Source of the DNA: Pterois miles
Lineage: Eukaryota; Chordata; Actinopteri; Perciformes; Scorpaenidae
Direction: 5' to 3'
Length of the DNA stretch: 64,000 nucleotides
NCBI GenBank assembly: GCA_947000775.1
Contig: CAMQGK010000552.1
Span: 3,332,501-3,396,500, forward strand
The notes below the pieces were generated by a model. The model saw nothing but the letters and a program-made list of their open reading frames with translations, was not told the DNA's origin and made no database searches. Below, in pieces: positions 11,494 through 23,858 of the stretch (its first letter is position 1; every line of letters starts with the position of its first letter). The position numbers and the translations under genes are program-made.

Positions 11494-12827
11494 TGTGCGT
11501 CTCCACGTTGAAAGCGGCGCTGTGCGCATTTTACGCATGTGGCACAGCATCTGAAACTTCATTAATGAGGCCTTTTTAAATCTCCTGTGAGATCTTTACA
11601 TATCACTGGCTGTTTCACCCAGACCCCAGGTTGATTTAGTAAAAATATTTGTGAATGAAGTTTTACTCGAATAAAAAATGCTAATTTGCCTTTTAAGAGC
11701 ATTGGCTCGGAACGTCACTAAGATGTCAAATTGCTCTGAAAGGGAGCTGCAGTGTGCGGACAAAATCAGTGACATATATTTTCAGAAAAAAAGAAAAAAG
11801 GAAGATTAACGTGGTAAATAGTCTTACTGTTTAATTTGAGAAATACGAGTTTTTTAAAATTTATATCCTTATTATGAAATCAAATGATGATATCATTGAT
11901 GATATGATATCGTTGTAAAGTTTTAAAGGTGTACATAATTCTTAAAGTATATACTGTATACTTACCTTGCTGTAATTTACTAAAATAGCTTCTCATTGCT
12001 ATAACGTACTGGTACCAGATATATTTGTAATAGTTGAGGAAAAATAATTCATGTTTAAGACCTAGCAATGACTGTTTAATCATCAACTACCATTTAATAT
12101 GTAACTCTCACTTTTACAGAGAAAACATAACACTGATGTAAATTATATTGTCATCTATTACCTCTTTTTATAACATCAGAAAAACTAATAGGTTTAGCTC
12201 TGTTTAGCTGTGCTCGGCTGAATTTGCCTCCCCAGTGGGTTTTTCCTTCTTCCTGCTTCAGGGAAACTGGGGGACAAACTGAGGCACATAATTTATGTCA
12301 GTCTTATCGGTCAAATATTTGACTACTGATCTCATTATTAGTTCATTATAATTTCAGGCACAACACATGGATACATATTGTGGTTGCACCACATGTTGCT
12401 ATCAGACGCATTATTCACGTTAATAAAAACTATAAAAACTATGAGCCTGTAGTTTCAACTGAAGAAAATAAAGGGAGTCCAATCAATAAGTTACATAGGC
12501 TAATAAGCACCCGACCTGGTGTGGTTCCACAACTAAACAACAAAAGTTAACAAAACTTTTTGTTCACTTTGTACTGAATTAAAGCTCAAAGCTTGATATC
12601 AGGAAGACTATTTCCCTTTTGGTGAAGTCCGAGGACTGGCTTGGTTTGTTGTTACACATTAACATTAAATTGTGATAAGTTTAAACATATCCATCACAGC
12701 AGCTTCTTGATCACATTTAGCATTCCTCATTGAAACTAATGTGAAAAAATAACTGCTGGTAAACTGCAATCAAAATGATTGTGGGGGAAAAAATCGCATT
12801 CAAAAAGATGTCAAAGAAGATGCCAGT

Positions 12828-12833
12828 TTTATT
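12828..12833 (-). terminator. candidate poly(A) signal for array gene copy 2
   Basis: TTTATT on the plus strand reads AATAAA on the gene strand, about 370 bases past the copy 2 stop. The equivalent hexamer recurs in the following units (for example 17787-17792 for copy 3). Confidence 0.45.
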
Positions 12834-12893
12834 TGTATAGCATTTACAATATATACAGGATACTCTGTCCTTTATACACCAACCCTGTTTTAG

Positions 12894-13153
12894 ATGAGTG
12901 AAAAACTCCCTCTGAATAAAAAGAGATGGAGGTTAATGTTGGAGGCCATAGGTGGAGATCAGGTGGGACCTGTGTACTCCGATATGAGGGTGCAGATGGA
13001 GGCAGGGGAGGGAGGAGGCTTCAGGTTGCTGGCAGAGGCTGCAGGTGGAGGTCTACAGAAGTTGCAGATGGTACCGTTGTTTTTTTAGGTGGTAGAGGTG
13101 GAGGAGATGATGGAATGTGGCCAGAAGAGGTGAAGCATGTGTCAAATTATTGA
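12894..13153. other. G-rich block in the 3' flank of each unit's gene
   Basis: The plus strand is purine-rich, with GGAGGCAGGGGAGGGAGGAGG near 13000, a G-quadruplex-type run. The block would be C/T-rich 3' UTR in the minus-strand transcript. It recurs at about 17853, 22810, 27761, 32715, 37670 and 42630. Short plus-strand frames across it (glycine/arginine-rich) look like by-products of composition. Copy 1 lacks it because the array starts inside this flank. Confidence 0.5.
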
Positions 13154-13199
13154 CAGATTTCTTAAAATCACAATATTATTTATATGTCTTTGTGAACTT

Positions 13200-13942
13200 T
13201 TAGCAATTTTTTGCTCTTTTTGCTGGTGGTGTCGTCGGCTCTGGCTCTTCTGAAATGTCCACATCATACGTAGGAGGATACACTAGATCCCCGTAGGATG
13301 CTTCCACATGAACCAGCCCGTCTTCACTGACAGAGGATATAAAAGAGGGACGGTTCAACCTCTCCCACAGTTTGTGCTTGATTAAGCGTCCAAGGCTCAA
13401 ACTGTATGGTTTAAGTCGGCCACTCTTGTACCTGTGAAAGGCGGAAGAAACAGACATGTAATCATAATGCTGATTAAAACCAGTGACAGATTTTTAGGTT
13501 GCAGTTATTGAAGAATATAATAATCTGATAAAGAGTCAACATACTTCAACATATCATCGACCACTTCATGGTAGATCTGCTGATATTCTTCCACCGAGTG
13601 GTTGTGGATCCTCAGAGGGGAGTCGCGGCGCAGTGGAGTGGAGGAGGACCAGGGGCTGGGGGCCACTTTGGAGACCACTGGTAGCTGTGCATCCGGGATG
13701 GAGGCACCAGATCTTGGAACCAAACCCAACACCCCAGGCATGTCAGCAGCTGAGGTAGAGGGTTGAGGAGTTGGGAGATGATTCACTACCTCTGGACACT
13801 CCTCAGCGGGACGAGCCACGGAGGTCCTCTTCCTCTTCTTGAGAGGGTTGGCAGAGGGAGCAGAGCTCTGGTGCTCCTGAGGAAAGTCAGCAACACATGA
13901 GAGGATGTCAGTCTCCAGGTAACTCACAAGAGAAACATACAT
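13200..13942 (-). CDS. array gene, copy 2: unknown nuclear-type protein (reference copy)
   Basis: Two exons on the minus strand. Exon A (13545-13942) ends at donor AA|GTATGT. Exon B (13200-13431) follows acceptor CTTTCACAG. The intron is 113 bp. Joining restores one frame: ATG at 13942 to a stop at 13200, 209 residues. The N-terminal part is MYVSLVSYLETDILSCVADF. A low-complexity Pro/Ser-rich middle carries NPLKKRKRTS, a likely nuclear localisation signal. The acidic and aromatic stretch EEYQQIYHEVVDDMLKYKSG spans the junction, followed by basic RLKPYSLSLGRLIKHKLWER and the C-terminal signal PAKRAKNC. I do not recognise the family. Exon A may begin at an acceptor (CTCTGCAG) at 13951-13958, or even at TTTCCTCAG inside it, in which case the N-terminus comes from an upstream exon. 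Frame and splice sites survive in all eight copies. Confidence 0.68.
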
Positions 13943-15332
13943 CAGATGCACTGCAGAGGACTCATTTGTCAGTTGTCTGTCTCAAAACATTCAGTATTCA
14001 CAATCTAGTCCAGCATGTGTTTACTAATTTGTAAAAATTTTCTGATTCTCTTTTATCAAAATACTAAAATCAAATGTGTGACCTGGTCGTCTCTGCATAG
14101 ACACCCTACTCTCTCTGCCCGGTGTGCACGGACATGAGCTCCCCTGAATACATGGTTTGTGAACATTTCTCTAAAATCTACTTTTTGTTTTGCCATACAT
14201 TTATATTTTTCTGTATCTTCATCATCATGGATCATGTGTAAAATTAGGCTGTTATTGATGTATGATTCACATATGAGACTGTCATGGATGCTATTGGTGC
14301 CATCACCATCAAAGCGTGGAGAGCAGTATCAAAACCTTCCCTCTATTTAATTGAAACATCAGAAAAAAAAACAAACTTTCTTAGTCACTGAATTGCCATT
14401 TTCATTTCTGTTTTGTAGCAAGTCAGATATTCCCTAAAATGTCCCCATAAAAGGGTCAGATTAACCTCAGGGGGTTTAGCTGCTGGGCCCCAATTAACCC
14501 TTGTTATATGTGCTGAAATATTACCTGGCCCCAGATTTGCTGTGGTAATGTGAATAAATATGCCCATTTTAATATGGGAATATGCTAAATGTCAATGTGA
14601 ACATTTAACAGGCTTGGTATTATATTTCAGTGCTGCATATTCATTCAAACAAATCAATTAAATTAACACAAACCACTAAGCTGCCATACTGATTGAGAAT
14701 ATAATGTCACATATCTGGTGCAATAAATTCAGGTACTTTAGAGTTTTACTCCTGGCTACACTTGAATTCACAGTAGCACTGTGTCCCAGCTGGAGGTTGG
14801 ATGATATACATTTGTGATATACAGTACAGTATATTATATTATTAGATACATAAAAAGATAAAATTAGAAATATCTGGTGGCTCAGGAAGCCATTTTGTGA
14901 CCATTTTTGTTCTTTTTTTCAACAAATAGGTGAATTATTCCAGTCCAGTTTTCCCTACAATGTATTAATGTGCTTTAAGATATTAATAACTGATTTCCAT
15001 GTCATTATATCTGGTGTAGCTCTATGATGTGACTCTGGGGTTTGAGCAGTGTTCATGGCAGTCTGTTAACAATGTACCATGAAGGCTCTGAAAACCTCGA
15101 CTGTAAATGACCTAAAACTCACTGCACATGGGAGAAGTTTGCCTTCAGGGTTTTCTGCCTGAAATGTAGGTAAGGTTTAGGAAAAGATAATAGTTTGGGT
15201 TGAAATAAACCCTTTCTGCCAGTAAGCCCTGAGGGCAAACTTCTCCTGTACGCAAAAACAAATGTTCAAATCTCACATTGTCCATGGTGGAAGTTAGTGG
15301 CGTCAAGCTCATCAGTCTCAGTGGCTCTTTAC

Positions 15333-15511
15333 TCCCGGTCGGGATGCAACAAATCCTCAGTTTCTGTGCCATTTTCCAGTAACTCGTGTGAAAAGTTGCT
15401 AAAAAAACTTTTGTCGACTGTGTTCGCTGGTGTTCGTTTAAGAAATGCTGTTTTAGAATTGATGCGCCCGGACATGGCAACCATGGCAACCAGGGCAACC
15501 TTCACATTCAT
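15333..15511 (-). CDS. candidate first exon of the array gene (copy 2)
   Basis: Minus-strand frame from an ATG at 15511, with a second Met at 15475 (MSGRINSKTAFLKRTPANTV), through FFSNFSHELLENGTETEDLL to a donor-like GGGA|GTAAAG at 15333. An inverted CCAAT box (ATTGG) lies just upstream at about 15531-15537. The matching segments are 20291-20469, 25250-25428, 30202-30380, 35155-35333, 40110-40288 and 45282-45460. The phase does not join directly to exon A, so an extra exon would be needed, or this is a separate short transcript. A competing frame gives 117 residues (15145-15498). Copy 8 substitutions favour the GRINSK frame (one silent, one Lys-to-Arg). Confidence 0.35.
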
Positions 15512-15528
15512 TTTAAATTCTACAGTTT

Positions 15529-15540
15529 CATCCAATCAGC
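15529..15540 (-). promoter_or_regulatory. inverted CCAAT box upstream of candidate first exon
   Basis: CATCCAATCAGCTG on the plus strand, i.e. CTGATTGG read in the gene direction, about 20-30 bases before the first in-frame ATG. It is conserved in every unit. A CCAAT core with flanking CAG matches the NF-Y consensus. No TATA box is obvious. Confidence 0.35.
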
Positions 15541-15818
15541 TGCTAAAGATCTGAGATCAGGTCCATACCTAACCACTGTATGCATTTCAGAGGGGCCAAC
15601 ATGGAGCCGAGTTATGGCTCTTTTATTTTGTTTTATTACAGATTAAAATGCTCGTTTGAATGTGATTAAGTCTGTTATAGGTTCAGTTGATGTGTTTACC
15701 AGTAGTAAGTACCTGTTGTCCTTCCTTTGAGTTTAGTAAATACCTGTAGTCGTCATACAGCAGCAGGACCGTTATGACCATATGTGAAGATTTTGCAGTC
15801 CGCTTCAGAAACAAAATC

Positions 15819-16452
15819 ACTGGCTTTTACCATATGAACCCAGCAGAGCCCTCAGGTCTTCTGGAAGTGGTCTTTTAACTGAACCCAAAGTTAGGACTAA
15901 AACAGACGGTGAGCCATCTTTTTATGACTACGCCCCCCGTTTCTGGAATAAGCTGCCTGAAGATCTGAGGGCGACATGTAATATTAATAGTTTTATAAGC
16001 TTAAGACCCATCTTTTTAGTCTGTCCTTTAACTATTTTTTTTTAGTTAGATCCACTTTATATATTTCAAATTATTCATTTTATTTATTTTATTTCCTATA
16101 TTTTAAATTCGTTCAGTTTTATTCATTTTTTAATTGTTTTAATATTTCAAAGTTAATCAATTTTAGATATTTTGTGATATTCGCTTTTATTTTATTCTGC
16201 TTTACATATTTTTAAATGTGTTCAGTTTTATTTGCGTAATACTTTTAATACTTTTCCTCATGTGTTTCCTCAATTCATTTTAATTCAAGATGGCGTTTCC
16301 TCAGTTTTTCTCCAGTATTTAGATTTGTGATGATGTAACGTGATTGTCGATTGTATGACTTGTGTGAGTGCTGATTGTAAAGCACTTTGTGCTATATTTC
16401 CTTTCTATGAAAAGTGCTAAACAAATAAAGTTGTTATTATTGTTATTATTAT
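15819..16452 (+). mobile_element. 5'-truncated LINE inside each unit (copy 2 shown)
   Basis: Plus-strand remnant with the C-terminal peptide of a LINE ORF2 (LLPYEPSRALRSSGSG, then APRFWNKLPEDLR, then KTHLFSL). An AT-rich 3' UTR ends GCTAAACAAATAAAGTTGTT and a (TTATTATTG)-type tail. The matching positions start at 10860, 20779, 25738, 30690, 35643, 40598 and 45771. It is in every unit at the same place, so it was inserted before the array amplified. It carries no active domain. Confidence 0.8.
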
Positions 16453-16837
16453 GTGCGTCTCCACGTTGAAAGCGGCGCTGTGCGCATTTTACGCATGTGG
16501 CACAGCATCTGAAACTTCATTAATGAGGCCTTTTTAAATCTCCTGTGAGATCTTTACATATCACTGGCTGTTTCACCCAGACCCCAGGTTGATTTAGTAA
16601 AAATATTTGTGAATGAAGTTTTACTCGAATAAAAAATGCTAATTTGCCTTTTAAGAGCATTGGCTCGGAACGTCACTAAGATGTCAAATTGCTCTGAAAG
16701 GGAGCTGCAGTGTGCGGACAAAATCAGTGACATATATTTTCAGAAAAAAAGAAAAAAGGAAGATTAACGTGGTAAATAGTCTTACTGTTTAATTTGAGAA
16801 ATACGAGTTTTTTAAAATTTATATCCTTATTATGAAA

Positions 16838-17044
16838 TCAAATGATGATATCATTGATGATATGATATCGTTGTAAAGTTTTAAAGGTGTACATAATTCT
16901 TAAAGTATATACTGTATACTTACCTTGCTGTAATTTACTAAAATAGCTTCTCATTGCTATAACGTACTGGTACCAGATATATTTGTAATAGTTGAGGAAA
17001 AATAATTCATGTTTAAGACCTAGCAATGACTGTTTAATCATCAA
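16838..17044 (-). other. conserved minus-strand ORF with a strong splice donor
   Basis: In each full unit except where the frame has drifted, an AT-rich minus-strand frame (MIKQSLLGLKHELFFLNYY) runs into CAGCAAG|GTAAGTATAC, an almost ideal 5' splice site at about 16923. I do not recognise the peptide. It may be an exon of a transcript starting upstream, or an accidental donor in AT-rich DNA. It also contains the palindromic GATATCATTGATGATATGATATC tract at 16853-16870. Confidence 0.2.
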
Positions 17045-18158
17045 TTACCATTTAATATGTAACTCTCACTTTTACAGAGAAAACATAACACTGATGTAAA
17101 TTATATTGTCATCTATTACCTCTTTTTATAACATCAGAAAAACTAATAGGTTTAGCTCTGTTTAGCTGTGCTTGGCTGAATTTGCCTCCCCAGTGGGTTT
17201 TTCCTTCTTCCTGCTTCAGGGAAACTGGGGGACAAACTGAGGCACATAATTTATGTCAGTCTTATCGGTCAAATATTTGACTACTGATCTCATTATTAGT
17301 TCATTATAATTTCAGGCACAACACATGGATACATATTGTGGTTGCACCACATGTTGCTATCAGACGCATTATTCACGTTAATAAAAACTATAAAAACTAT
17401 GAGCCTGTAGTTTCAACTGAAGAAAATAAAGGGAGTCCAATCAATAAGTTACATAGGCTAATAAGCACCCGACCTGGTGTGGTTCCACAACTAAACAACA
17501 AAAGTTAACAAAACTTTTTGTTCACTTTGTACTGAATTAAAGCTCAAAGCTTGATATCAGGAAGACTATTTCCCTTTTGGTGAAGTCCGAGGACTGGCTT
17601 GGTTTGTTGTTACACATTAACATTAAATTGTGATAAGTTTAAACATATCCATCACAGCAGCTTCTTGATCACATTTAGCATTCCTCATTGAAACTAATGT
17701 GAAAAAATAACTGCTGGTAAACTGCAATCAAAATGATTGTGGGTGAAAAAAATCGCATTCAAAAAGATGTCAAAGAAGATGCCAGTTTTATTTGTATAGC
17801 CTTTACAATATATACAGGATACTCTGTCCTTTATACACCAACCCTGTTTTAGATGAGTGAAAAACTCCCTCTGAATAAAAAGAGATGGAGGTTAATGTTG
17901 GAGGCCATAGGTGGAGATCAGGTGGGACCTGTTTACTCCGATATGAGGGTGCAGATGGAGGCAGGGGAGGGAGGAGGCTTCAGGTTGCTGGCAGAGGCTG
18001 CAGGTGGAGGTCTACAGAAGTTGCAGATGGTACCGTTGTTTTTTTAGGTGGTAGAGGTGGAGGAGATGATGGAATGTGGCCAGAAGAGGTGAAGCATGTG
18101 TCAAATTATTGACAGATTTCTTAAAATCACAATATTATTTATATGTCTTTGTGAACTT

Positions 18159-18901
18159 TTAGCACTTTTTTGCTCTTTTTGCTGGTGGTGTCGTCGGCTC
18201 TGGCTCTTCTGAAATGTCCACATCATACGTAGGAGGATACGCTAGATCCCCGTAGGATGCTTCCACATGAACCAGCCCGTCTTCACTGACAGAGGATATA
18301 AAAGAGGGACGGTTCAACCTCTCCCACAGTTTGTGCTTGATTAAGCGTCCAAGGCTCAAACTGTACGGTTTAAGTCGGCCACTCTTGTACCTGTGAAAGG
18401 CGGAAGAAACAGACATGTAATCATAATGCTGATTAAAACCAGTGACAGATTTTTAGGTTGCAGTTATTGAAGAATATAATAATCTGATAAAGAGTCAACA
18501 TACTTCAACATATCATCGACCACTTCATGGTAGATCTGCTGATATTCTTCCACCGAGTGGTTGTGGATCCTCAGAGGGGAGTCGCGGCGCAGTGGAGTGG
18601 AGGAGGACCAGGGGCTGGGGGCCACTTTGGAGACCACTGGTAGCTGTGCATCCGGGATGGAGGCACCAGATCTTGGAACCAAACCCAACACCCCAGGCAT
18701 GTCAGCAGCTGAGGTAGAGGGTTGAGGAGTTGGGAGATGATTCACTACCTCTGGACACTCCTCAGCGGGACGAGCCACGGAGGTCCTCTTCCTCTTCTTG
18801 AGAGGGTTGGCAGAGGGAGCAGAGCTCTGGTGCTCCTGAGGAAAGTCAGCAACACATGAGAGGATGTCAGTCTCCAGGTAACTCACAAGAGAAACATACA
18901 T
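18159..18901 (-). CDS. array gene, copy 3
   Basis: Exons 18504-18901 and 18159-18390, 209 residues. Relative to copy 2, Val becomes Ala in YGDLAYPP and the C-terminus is PAKRAKKC. All splice signals are unchanged. The protein is the same as that of copy 4. Confidence 0.65.
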
Positions 18902-21900
18902 CAGATGCACTGCAGAGGACTCATTTGTCAGTTGTCTGTCTCAAAACATTCAGTATTCACAATCTAGTCCAGCATGTGTTTACTAATTTGTAAAAATTTT
19001 CTGATTCTCTTTTATCAAAATACTAAAATCAAATGTGTGACCTGGTCGTCTCTGCATAGACACCCTACTCTCTCTGCCCGGTGTGCACGGACATGAGCTC
19101 CCCTGAATACATGGTTTGTGAACATTTCTCTAAAATCTACTTTTTGTTTTGCCATACATTTATATTTTTCTGTATCTTCATCATCATGGATCATGTGTAA
19201 AATTAGGCTGTTATTGATGTATGATTCACATATGAGACTGTCATGGATGCTATTGGTGCCATCACCATCAAAGCGTGGAGAGCAGTATCAAAACCTTCCC
19301 TCTATTTAATTGAAACATAAGAAAAAAAACAAACTTTCTTAGTCACTGAATTGCCATTTTCATTTCTGTTTTGTAGCAAGTCAGATATTCCCTAAAATGT
19401 CCCCATAAAAGGGTCAGATTAACCTCAGGGGGTTTAGCTGCTGGGCCCCAATTAACCCTTGTTATATGTGCTGAAATATTACCTGGCCCCAGATTTGCTG
19501 TGGTAATGTGAATAAATATGCCCATTTTAATATGGGAATATGCTAAATGTCAATGTGAACATTTAACAGGCTTGGTATTATATTTCAGTGCTGCATATTC
19601 ATTCAAACAAATCAATTAAATTAACACAAACCACTAAGCTGCCATACTGATTGAGAATATAATGTCACATATCTGGTGCAATAAATTCAGGTACTTTAGA
19701 GTTTTACTCCTGGCTACACTTGAATTCACAGTAGCACTGTGTCCCAGCTGGAGGTTGGATGATATACATTTGTGATATACAGTACAGTATATTATATTAT
19801 TAGATACATAAAAAGATAAAATTAGAAATATCTGGTGGCTCAGGAAGCCATTTTGTGACCATTTTTGTTCTTTTTTTCAACAAATAGGTGAATTAATCCA
19901 GTCCAGTTTTCCCTACAATGTATTAATGTGCTTTAAAATATTAATAACTGATTTCCATGTCATTATATCTGGTGTAGCTCTATGATGTGACTCTGGGGTT
20001 TGAGCAGTGTTCATGGCAGTCTGTTAACAATGTACCATGAAGGCTCTGAAAACCTCGACTGTAAATGACCTAAAACTCACTGCACATGGGAGAAGTTTGC
20101 CTTCAGGGTTTTCTGCCTGAAATGTAGGTAAGGTTTAGGAAAAGATAATAGTTTGGGTTGAAATAAACCCTTTCTGCCAGTAAGCCCTGAGGGCAAACTT
20201 CTCCTGTACGCAAAAACAAATGTTCAAATCTCACATTGTCCATGGTGGAAGTTAGTGGCGTCAAGCTCATCAGTCTCAGTGGCTCTTTACTCCCGGTCGG
20301 GATGCAACAAATCCTCAGTTTCTGTGCCATTTTCCAGTAACTCGTGTGAAAAGTTGCTAAAAAAACTTTTGTCGACTGTGTTCGCTGGTGTTCGTTTAAG
20401 AAATGCTGTTTTAGAATTGATGCGCCCGGACATGGCAACCATGGCAACCAGGGCAACCTTCACATTCATTTTAAATTCTACAGTTTCATCCAATCAGCTG
20501 CTAAAGATCTGAGATCAGGTCCATACCTAACTACTGTATGAATTTCAGAGGGGCCAACATGGAGCCGAGTTATGGCTCTTTTATTTTGTTTTATTACAGA
20601 TTAAAATGCTCGTTTGAATGTGATTAAGTCTGTTATAGGTTCAGTTGATGTGTTTACCAGTAGTAAGTACCTGTTGTCCTTCCTTTGAGTTTAGTAAATA
20701 CCTGTAGTCGTCATACAGCAGCAGGACCGTTATGACCATATGTGAAGATTTTGCAGTCCGCTTCAGAAACAAAATCACTGGCTTTTACCATATGAACCCA
20801 GCAGAGCCCTCAGGTCTTCTGGAAGTGGTCTTTTAACTGAACCCAAAGTTAGGACTAAAACAGACGGTGAGCCATCTTTTTATGACTACGCCCCCCGTTT
20901 CTGGAATAAGCTGCCTGAAGATCTGAGGGCGACATGTAATATTAATAGTTTTATAAGCTTAAGACCCATCTTTTTAGTCTGTCCTTTAACTATTTTTTTT
21001 TAGTTAGATCCACTTTATATATTTCAAATTATTCATTTTATTTATTTTATTTCCTATATTTTAAATTCGTTCAGTTTTATTCATTTTTTAATTGTTTTAA
21101 TATTTCAAAGTTAATCAATTTTAGATATTTTGTGATATTCGCTTTTATTTTATTCTGCTTTACATATTTTTAAATGTGTTCAGTTTTATTTGCGTAATAC
21201 TTTTAATACTTTTCCTCATGTGTTTCCTCAATTCATTTTAATTCAAGATGGCGTTTCCTCAGTTTTTCTCCAGTATTTAGATTTGTGATGATGTAACGTG
21301 ATTGTCGATTGTATGACTTGTGTGAGTGCTGATTGTAAAGCACTTTGTGCTATATTTCCTTTCTATGAAAAGTGCTAAACAAATAAAGTTGTTATTATTG
21401 TTATTATTATGTGCGTCTCCACGTTGAAAGCGGCGCTGTGCGCATTTTACGCATGTGGCACAGCATCTGAAACTTCATTAATGAGGCCTTTTTAAATCTC
21501 CTGTGAGATCTTTACATATCACTGGCTGTTTCACCCAGACCCCAGGTTGATTTAGTAAAAATATTTGTGAATGAAGTTTTACTCGAATAAAAAATGCTAA
21601 TTTGCCTTTTAAGAGCATTGGCTCGGAACGTCACTAAGATGTCAAATTGCTCTGAAAGGGAGCTGCAGTGTGCGGACAAAATCAGTGACATATATTTTCA
21701 GAAAAAAAAGAAAAAGGAAGATTAACGTGGTAAATAGTCTTACTGTTTAATTTGAGAAATACGAGTTTTTTAAAATTTATATCATTATTATGAAATCAAA
21801 TGATGATATCATTGATGATATGATATCATTGTAAAGTTTTAAAGGTGTACATAATTCTTAAATTATATACTGTATACTTACCTTGCTGTAATTTACTAAA

Positions 21901-23115
21901 ATAGCTTCTCATTGCTATAACGTACTGGTACCAGATATATTTGTAATAGTTGAGGAAAAATAATTCATGTTTAAGACCTAGCAATGACTGTTTAATCATC
22001 AATTACCATTTAATATGTAACTCTCACTTTTACAGAGAAAACATAACACTGATGTAAATTATATTGTCATCTATTACCTCTTTTTATAACATCAGAAAAA
22101 CTAATAGGTTTAGCTCTGTTTAGCTGTGCTTGGCTGAATTTGCCTCCCCAGTGGGTTTTTCCTTCTTCCTGCTTCAGGGAAACTGGGGGACAAACTGAGG
22201 CACATAATTTATGTCAGTCTTATCGGTCAAATATTTGACTACTGATCTCATTATTAGTTCATTATAATTTCAGGCACAACACATGGATACATATTGTGGT
22301 TGCACCACATGTTGCTATCAGACGCATTATTCACGTTAATAAAAACTATAAAAACTATGAGCCTGTAGTTTCAACTGAAGAAAATAAAGGGAGTCCAATC
22401 AATAAGTTACATAGGCTAATAAGCACCCGACCTGGTGTGGTTCCACAACTAAACAACAAAAGTTAACAAAACTTTTTGTTCACTTTGTACTGAATTAAAG
22501 CTCAAAGCTTGATATCAGGAAGACTATTTCCCTTTTGGTGAAGTCCGAGGACTGGCTTGGTTTGTTGTTACACATTAACATTAAATTGTGATAAGTTTAA
22601 ACATATCCATCACAGCAGCTTCTTGATCACATTTAGCATTCCTCATTGAAACTAATGTGAAAAAATAACTGCTGGTAAACTGCAATCAAAATGATTGTGG
22701 GTGAAAAAATCGCATTCAAAAAGATGTCAAAGAAGATGCCAGTTTTATTTGTATAGCCTTTACAATATATACAGGATACTCTGTCCTTTATACACCAACC
22801 CTGTTTTAGATGAGTGAAAAACTCCCTCTGAATAAAAAGAGATGGAGGTTAATGTTGGAGGCCATAGGTGGAGATCAGGTGGGACCTGTTTACTCCGATA
22901 TGAGGGTGCAGATGGAGGCAGGGGAGGGAGGAGGCTTCAGGTTGCTGGCAGAGGCTGCAGGTGGAGGTCTACAGAAGTTGCAGATGGTACCGTTGTTTTT
23001 TTAGGTGGTAGAGGTGGAGGAGATGATGGAATGTGGCCAGAAGAGGTGAAGCATGTGTCAAATTATTGACAGATTTCTTAAAATCACAATATTATTTATA
23101 TGTCTTTGTGAACTT

Positions 23116-23858
23116 TTAGCACTTTTTTGCTCTTTTTGCTGGTGGTGTCGTCGGCTCTGGCTCTTCTGAAATGTCCACATCATACGTAGGAGGATACGCT
23201 AGATCCCCGTAGGATGCTTCCACATGAACCAGCCCGTCTTCACTGACAGAGGATATAAAAGAGGGACGGTTCAACCTCTCCCACAGTTTGTGCTTGATTA
23301 AGCGTCCAAGGCTCAAACTGTACGGTTTAAGTCGGCCACTCTTGTACCTGTGAAAGGCGGAAGAAACAGACATGTAATCATAATGCTGATTAAAACCAGT
23401 GACAGATTTTTAGGTTGCAGTTATTGAAGAATATAATAATCTGATAAAGAGTCAACATACTTCAACATATCATCGACCACTTCATGGTAGATCTGCTGAT
23501 ATTCTTCCACCGAGTGGTTGTGGATCCTCAGAGGGGAGTCGCGGCGCAGTGGAGTGGAGGAGGACCAGGGGCTGGGGGCCACTTTGGAGACCACTGGTAG
23601 CTGTGCATCCGGGATGGAGGCACCAGATCTTGGAACCAAACCCAACACCCCAGGCATGTCAGCAGCTGAGGTAGAGGGTTGAGGAGTTGGGAGATGATTC
23701 ACTACCTCTGGACACTCCTCAGCGGGACGAGCCACGGAGGTCCTCTTCCTCTTCTTGAGAGGGTTGGCAGAGGGAGCAGAGCTCTGGTGCTCCTGAGGAA
23801 AGTCAGCAACACATGAGAGGATGTCAGTCTCCAGGTAACTCACAAGAGAAACATACAT
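23116..23858 (-). CDS. array gene, copy 4
   Basis: Exons 23461-23858 and 23116-23347. The predicted protein is identical to copy 3 as far as I can compare by eye. This is direct evidence of very recent duplication or homogenisation. Confidence 0.65.

Noticed and set aside
12894..13153. Gly/Arg-rich plus-strand frames in every unit (GGRGCRWRSTEV type)
   Set aside because: They arise from a purine-rich low-complexity tract, two overlapping frames are equally open, and there is no splice or start context.
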